This document shows positions 60,871 to 64,000 of a stretch of 64,000 nt of DNA, in pieces; position 1 is the stretch's first letter; the number at the start of each line of letters is the position of its first letter. The stretch is from Yanshouia hominis (GTDB lineage: Bacteria > Bacillota > Clostridia > Oscillospirales > Ruminococcaceae): contig JACRTB010000014.1 in NCBI GenBank assembly GCA_014385025.1, positions 1-64,000 on the forward strand, in the 5' to 3' direction. The translations under genes were made by a program, and so were the position numbers. The notes below the pieces were generated by a model that made no database searches, was not told the origin of the DNA, and saw only the letters and a list, made by a program, of their open reading frames with translations.

Positions 60871-62466
60871 ATGGCCCTTCCTCTTTGCATCATCGCAATT
60901 ATGGCGCTTTCCTGCGTGTTTTTTAACCGCGTCTCAAGTAAGCTCGGCATTCCGGCGCTGCTGGCCTTCATCCTGCTCGGGATGTTCTTTGGCATCGACG
61001 GAGTCGTCAAAATTAAATTCGGCGACTATGCCTTTTCGGAACAGCTCTGCTCGGTCGCCCTCATCTTCATCATGTTCTACGGAGGGTTCGGCACCAAATG
61101 GCAGGAGGCCAAGCCGGTGGCGGTCCCCGCCATCCTTCTTTCGACGCTGGGGGTCATGCTGACCGCCGCCTTCACAGGGCTGTTCTGCCATTATGTGATG
61201 GGCTTCGGCTGGCTCGAGGGAATGCTGATCGGCTCGGTCCTCGGTTCGACCGACGCAGCCTCGGTCTTTTCCATTCTTCGTTCAAAAAAGCTGGGTTTGA
61301 AATTCCACACCGACTCGCTGCTGGAGGTCGAAAGCGGCAGCAACGACCCCTGTGCCTATATGCTCACCGCCGTCGTCCTCTCCCTGATGGAGGGAGGCGC
61401 CAGCGGCGGCGAAATTGCCCGTATGATTCTCGCGCAGATCGCCTATGGGCTGCTATGCGGCGTCGGCATTGCCTTTGCCGCTCTCTGGATGCTGCAGCGG
61501 TTCAAATTTTCCACCGATGGATTTGACGCCGTTTTTGTACTTGCCGTCGCCGTTCTGAGCTATGCCCTGCCCTCCCTGATCGGGGGAAACGGATACTTAA
61601 GCGCTTATCTGGTCGGCATCATCCTCGGCAACAATCCCATCAAGAACAAGAAATCGCTGGTCAGCTTCTTTGACGGCGTAACCGGCCTGATGCAGATCGT
61701 TATCTTCTTCCTGCTGGGGCTGCTTTCCTATCCTTCCCGAATGCAGCCGTTTCTGCTGCCCGCCCTAGTGATTGCCCTCTTTTTGAGCTTCGCCGCGCGT
61801 CCTCTCGCCGTCTTTCTCCTGCTCACTCCCCTGCGCTGCCCGATCCGCCAGCAGCTTCTCGTCTCATGGGCGGGTCTGCGGGGCGCCTCCTCGATTGTCT
61901 TTGCGATTATGGCGACGGTCGGTTCCGCCTACACGGAGGAGGATCTGTTTCACATCGTCTTCTGCATCGTCCTTCTCTCGGTCGCCTTCTCCGGCACTCT
62001 GATCCCGGCGGTCGCCCGGCTGCTGCGGATGATCGACACCAGCGGAAACGTCATGAAAACCTTCAACGACTACAGCGAGGAAACCGAGGTCCAGCTGGTT
62101 CAGGTGGAGATCGACGGCGATCATCCATGGCTCGACCGTCCGGTCCAAGAGTTGGAACTGCCGCACGACATGCTGCTCGTCGTGCTGGCGCGGGGCGGAG
62201 AAATCCTCATTCCCAATGGACAGACAGTGCTGCGCCTTGGGGATACGGCGGTGCTCAGCGCACCCGCTTACCGGGGGAATCTTGATCTTGCGCTGACCGA
62301 ACTGACTGTAAGACCGGGCGATTCCTATTGCAGCAAGCAGATTTCGGAACTCCGCCGCCGCCCCAACAGCCTGATCGTGATGGTCAAGCGTAGCGGAGAG
62401 CGCATCATCCCCAACGGTCAGACCCTCCTCCTCGCGGGCGACGTTCTGGTCATCTGCGCGGCTTAA
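60871..62466 (+). CDS. CPA1-type K+/H+ antiporter with C-terminal TrkA-C domain (NhaP2/CvrA-like)
   Basis: 531 residues behind AAAGGAG. Residues 1-390 hold about twelve to thirteen membrane segments with the CPA motif GSVLGSTDAASVF and ESGSNDP (transport Asp residues) and SWAGLRGASSIVFA. Residues about 400-530 carry an RCK C-domain (TrkA-C) type fold with repeated IxPNGxT strands. Such proteins expel K+ or Na+ for protons and are gated by the cytoplasmic domain, which binds nucleotides or other ligands. Confidence 0.9.
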   Translation: MALPLCIIAIMALSCVFFNRVSSKLGIPALLAFILLGMFFGIDGVVKIKFGDYAFSEQLCSVALIFIMFYGGFGTKWQEAKPVAVPAILLSTLGVMLTAAFTGLFCHYVMGFGWLEGMLIGSVLGSTDAASVFSILRSKKLGLKFHTDSLLEVESGSNDPCAYMLTAVVLSLMEGGASGGEIARMILAQIAYGLLCGVGIAFAALWMLQRFKFSTDGFDAVFVLAVAVLSYALPSLIGGNGYLSAYLVGIILGNNPIKNKKSLVSFFDGVTGLMQIVIFFLLGLLSYPSRMQPFLLPALVIALFLSFAARPLAVFLLLTPLRCPIRQQLLVSWAGLRGASSIVFAIMATVGSAYTEEDLFHIVFCIVLLSVAFSGTLIPAVARLLRMIDTSGNVMKTFNDYSEETEVQLVQVEIDGDHPWLDRPVQELELPHDMLLVVLARGGEILIPNGQTVLRLGDTAVLSAPAYRGNLDLALTELTVRPGDSYCSKQISELRRRPNSLIVMVKRSGERIIPNGQTLLLAGDVLVICAA

Positions 62467-62993
62467 GCACAAGGGAGGTCCGCAGGTCTTCCTTGTGCTT
62501 TCACTTCCCTCTCCCTGCCTGTCCGGCGCCCAGCCCAAGCGAGGGGGCGGGCGGTCATTCCATGTGCAGCAATTCGGTTATCACTATAGGGGACTGTAAA
62601 AATATCCTGTCCGATCAAAAGATCGGACAGGATATTTTTACAGTCCCCTGCTGAACCAACAGAGATTTGCCGATAAAAAAGCGGCACTCTTCTTTGTTTG
62701 GTCAGCCGCACCCCCGAAGGAAATCCGCATCTGTTTTTAACAGAGTTTTTACCTCCGCTGTCATTTCACCCTCAACAATCAAATCACGACAGAAAATCTC
62801 CGTTTTCCAGCGGAATGATCAATATTAAGTTTGGAGATTGACACAAAATCAAAAGACGCTTTGAAAGGACCCGGAACAAGGTGTTGCTTAAACGGTGGAA
62901 ATGATGAAGCCTTAAGCAGCACGCTCAATGCCGGCCGGTGAAAAAGCCCGGAAAAACGTCTTTCCATAGGCCCGCCGGGGCCGGAAACCTTCG
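62467..62993. other. 530-bp gap between the antiporter and ImmA genes
   Basis: Two convergent genes border it. Apart from the long perfect hairpin at 62588-62649, I see no gene or clear repeat in it. Confidence 0.4.
62588..62649. repeat. Perfect 29-bp-arm hairpin
   Basis: Arms 62588-62616 and 62621-62649 are fully complementary around AAAA. Near the loop the arm reads TATCCTGTCCGATC. Near its base it reads AGGGGACTGTAAAAA. It lies 120 bp past the antiporter stop. A T-run is missing after it, so it could be a mobile palindrome rather than a simple terminator. The inner ATCCTGTCCG also occurs in the terminator at 21898-21932. Confidence 0.85.
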
Positions 62994-63626
62994 CTATGGA
63001 AGAATCTCGTCAAAAAAGATGTGGTATCCGTCCCGCACAAAGTCCCACATCGGCGCGGAGGGACCCGTATTTTCTTCGACGGACCGTCGCCGAGGATCAT
63101 TCAGCGAGTCGAACAGCCGCGCGGGAAGCAGCAGCCGCGCAGCCTCCCCACCGTTTCGAAAAGCGGCGAAAACCGGACAATATCCGCGCAGGGCGGCGGC
63201 AGCGGCCCGCTCCTCCGGCGTCAGCGAAAGCGCGGAGGCCTCCCGATAATAGGCAAACGCCCTGAGCACGAGCTCCTCGGTCACACCGAAATGCTCGGCA
63301 AGCTGGTAAAGCTCGACCAAGCCGTTTTCCAGTGCGGCGCAGAGCTCCTGTGCGGGAAGCAGAGTACGGATCGCCCAGCGGTCGGCACGCTCCTCGTGTC
63401 GTCCCTCGAGGTCGGCGGGCGATCCGGTCGGAAAGCTGCCCGTTTCCAGATGCCCAAGCTCATGGGCGAGGATTTCCTTTTCGGCGGCCGGGCTGGGAAT
63501 CCGCTCGGGGTTGACGGCAATGCATCCCCCCGGCAGCGCCGCGGCGGGCGCGCTTTTCAAAGGAACCTCCCGGACGCGGTAGCGAAGCGCGTCACAGAGC
63601 GCATAAAGTTCTTCGTTGGTCATCAT
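62994..63626 (-). CDS. ImmA/IrrE-family metallopeptidase
   Basis: 210 residues, ATG 63626 overlapping the XRE stop as ATGA. The zinc-protease motif HELGH is in ILAHELGHLETGSF, with the third ligand Glu in HEERADRWA, then LLPAQEL as in IrrE/ImmA proteins. Such proteases cleave the partner XRE repressor, usually in response to damage or a peptide signal. The C-terminal part (about 130-210) has a DNA-binding or GAF-like helix and no other known motif. The partner repressor is the next gene. Confidence 0.88.
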   Translation of the reverse strand: MMTNEELYALCDALRYRVREVPLKSAPAAALPGGCIAVNPERIPSPAAEKEILAHELGHLETGSFPTGSPADLEGRHEERADRWAIRTLLPAQELCAALENGLVELYQLAEHFGVTEELVLRAFAYYREASALSLTPEERAAAAALRGYCPVFAAFRNGGEAARLLLPARLFDSLNDPRRRSVEENTGPSAPMWDFVRDGYHIFFDEILP

Positions 63627-64000
63627 GGTTCCGCTTCTCCGCTGGCCAGAAAACGGGCGTACCGCATCAGCGAACGGCGCTGTTCTTCATCCATCCGGTC
63701 CCAGAGGGCAAGCAGGCTCTGCTCCGCCGCATCCGCCTCACCAAGCGCGGCGAGCAGCTCCAGATCCTGCGCGCGGTCTTCATCCTGCCGGCCTCCGCCG
63801 TAAAACGCGGCCCGCACGGCGGGACGCCCCTCCCAGCCCATTAAACGCGCGGGAGTGGTGTGATAGAGGGCGGCAAGCCCCTCTATCTTTTCGGCCGGAG
63901 GATTGGCAATAACGCCCGTTTCATACCGCAGGATGGTCTGGCGGCTGACGCCGATCGCTTTTCCGACCTGTTCCAGCGTCATCTGATGCGCCAGACGCTT
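63623..64000 (-). CDS. XRE-family repressor (N-terminus outside the window)
   Basis: At least 125 residues. The helix-turn-helix TLEQVGKAIGVSRQTILRYETG is complete, followed by SIEKIEGLAALYHTTPARLMGW, then a linker and a helical C-terminal domain. An ATG at 63982 exists, but the frame stays open to the window edge with KRLAHQ before it, as expected for the first helix of an XRE domain, so the true start is probably to the right. It is coupled to the ImmA-type protease by a 4-bp overlap. Confidence 0.8.
   Translation of the reverse strand, partial: KRLAHQMTLEQVGKAIGVSRQTILRYETGVIANPPAEKIEGLAALYHTTPARLMGWEGRPAVRAAFYGGGRQDEDRAQDLELLAALGEADAAEQSLLALWDRMDEEQRRSLMRYARFLASGEAEP

Noticed and set aside
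62994-64000. Prophage edge
   Set aside because: An ImmA/XRE pair is common on phages and integrative elements, but no integrase, structural or packaging gene is visible in the window.

Overview
The window looks like the chromosome of a Gram-positive, probably spore-forming gut-type Clostridia member (Oscillospiraceae-like). Reasons: GatCAB amidotransferase, a YlmC/YmxH-type PRC-barrel protein, DUF4358 and DUF4367 proteins, a PASTA-domain protein, fructose PTS with HPr and EI, strong AAGGAGG ribosome sites, and frequent GTG/TTG starts. Base composition is fairly GC-rich, except for one AT-rich insert at about 29.1-34.5 kb. I cannot name the species.

Layout. 0-0.36 kb: 5' end of an IS481-like element. 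0.4-3.0 kb: exported SGNH hydrolase, DUF4358 lipoprotein and two small membrane proteins. 3.9-18.0 kb: the most distinctive region. A divergent LarA-family (nickel-pincer racemase/epimerase) gene faces a tightly packed 13-gene operon. The operon encodes a TauA/SsuA-type binding lipoprotein, two different permeases, two different ATPases, an SDR dehydrogenase, a split transketolase, a zinc alcohol dehydrogenase, an Rpe-like epimerase, an AraD-like epimerase/aldolase, a divergent triosephosphate isomerase paralogue, a LacI regulator and a TauE/SafE-type exporter. A perfect 36-bp LacI-type palindrome and a second half-conserved copy sit in the divergent promoter region. I read this as one catabolic system for an unusual sugar-like, possibly sulfonated, substrate: sulfonate-type uptake, epimerase/transketolase/isomerase chemistry, and possible export of an undegraded acidic end product. 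The substrate is not shown by the sequence.

18.2-28.4 kb: MATE efflux pump, aminotransferase, FCD-type GntR regulator, a membrane-anchored PASTA pseudokinase lacking the usual catalytic residues, NudC-like hydrolase, L-lactate dehydrogenase, an ECF sigma/DUF4367/sigma-like trio, then a GC-rich non-coding stretch with a 65-bp palindrome. 28.4-35.8 kb: an accessory island with an internally deleted IS256 element, an AT-rich three-gene module (regulator, N-acyl-D-amino-acid deacylase, permease) and a broken IS701-like transposase. It ends next to a tRNA operon (Val-Asp-Phe-Gly) at 35.9-36.3 kb.

36.4-64 kb: core and cell-envelope genes. These are the YlmC-like protein, gatCAB, ligA, an exopolysaccharide module (EpsG-like polymerase, priming sugar-phosphate transferase, GT4), a flavin reductase-rubredoxin fusion, a double P-II-like protein paired with a DUF1538 transporter, GAPDH, FolC, an HD hydrolase, a fruK-fruA-ptsH-ptsI fructose PTS operon, a lipoprotein, a K+/H+-type antiporter, and an ImmA/XRE pair running off the right edge.

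A recurring theme is tandem repeats grown from the 3' end of a gene or its terminator: after the pseudokinase gene (10 x 23 bp), the flavoredoxin gene (3 x 67 bp), folC (about 8 x 45 bp) and ptsH (2 x 74 bp). Four such loci in 64 kb is unusual and is reported as a pattern.
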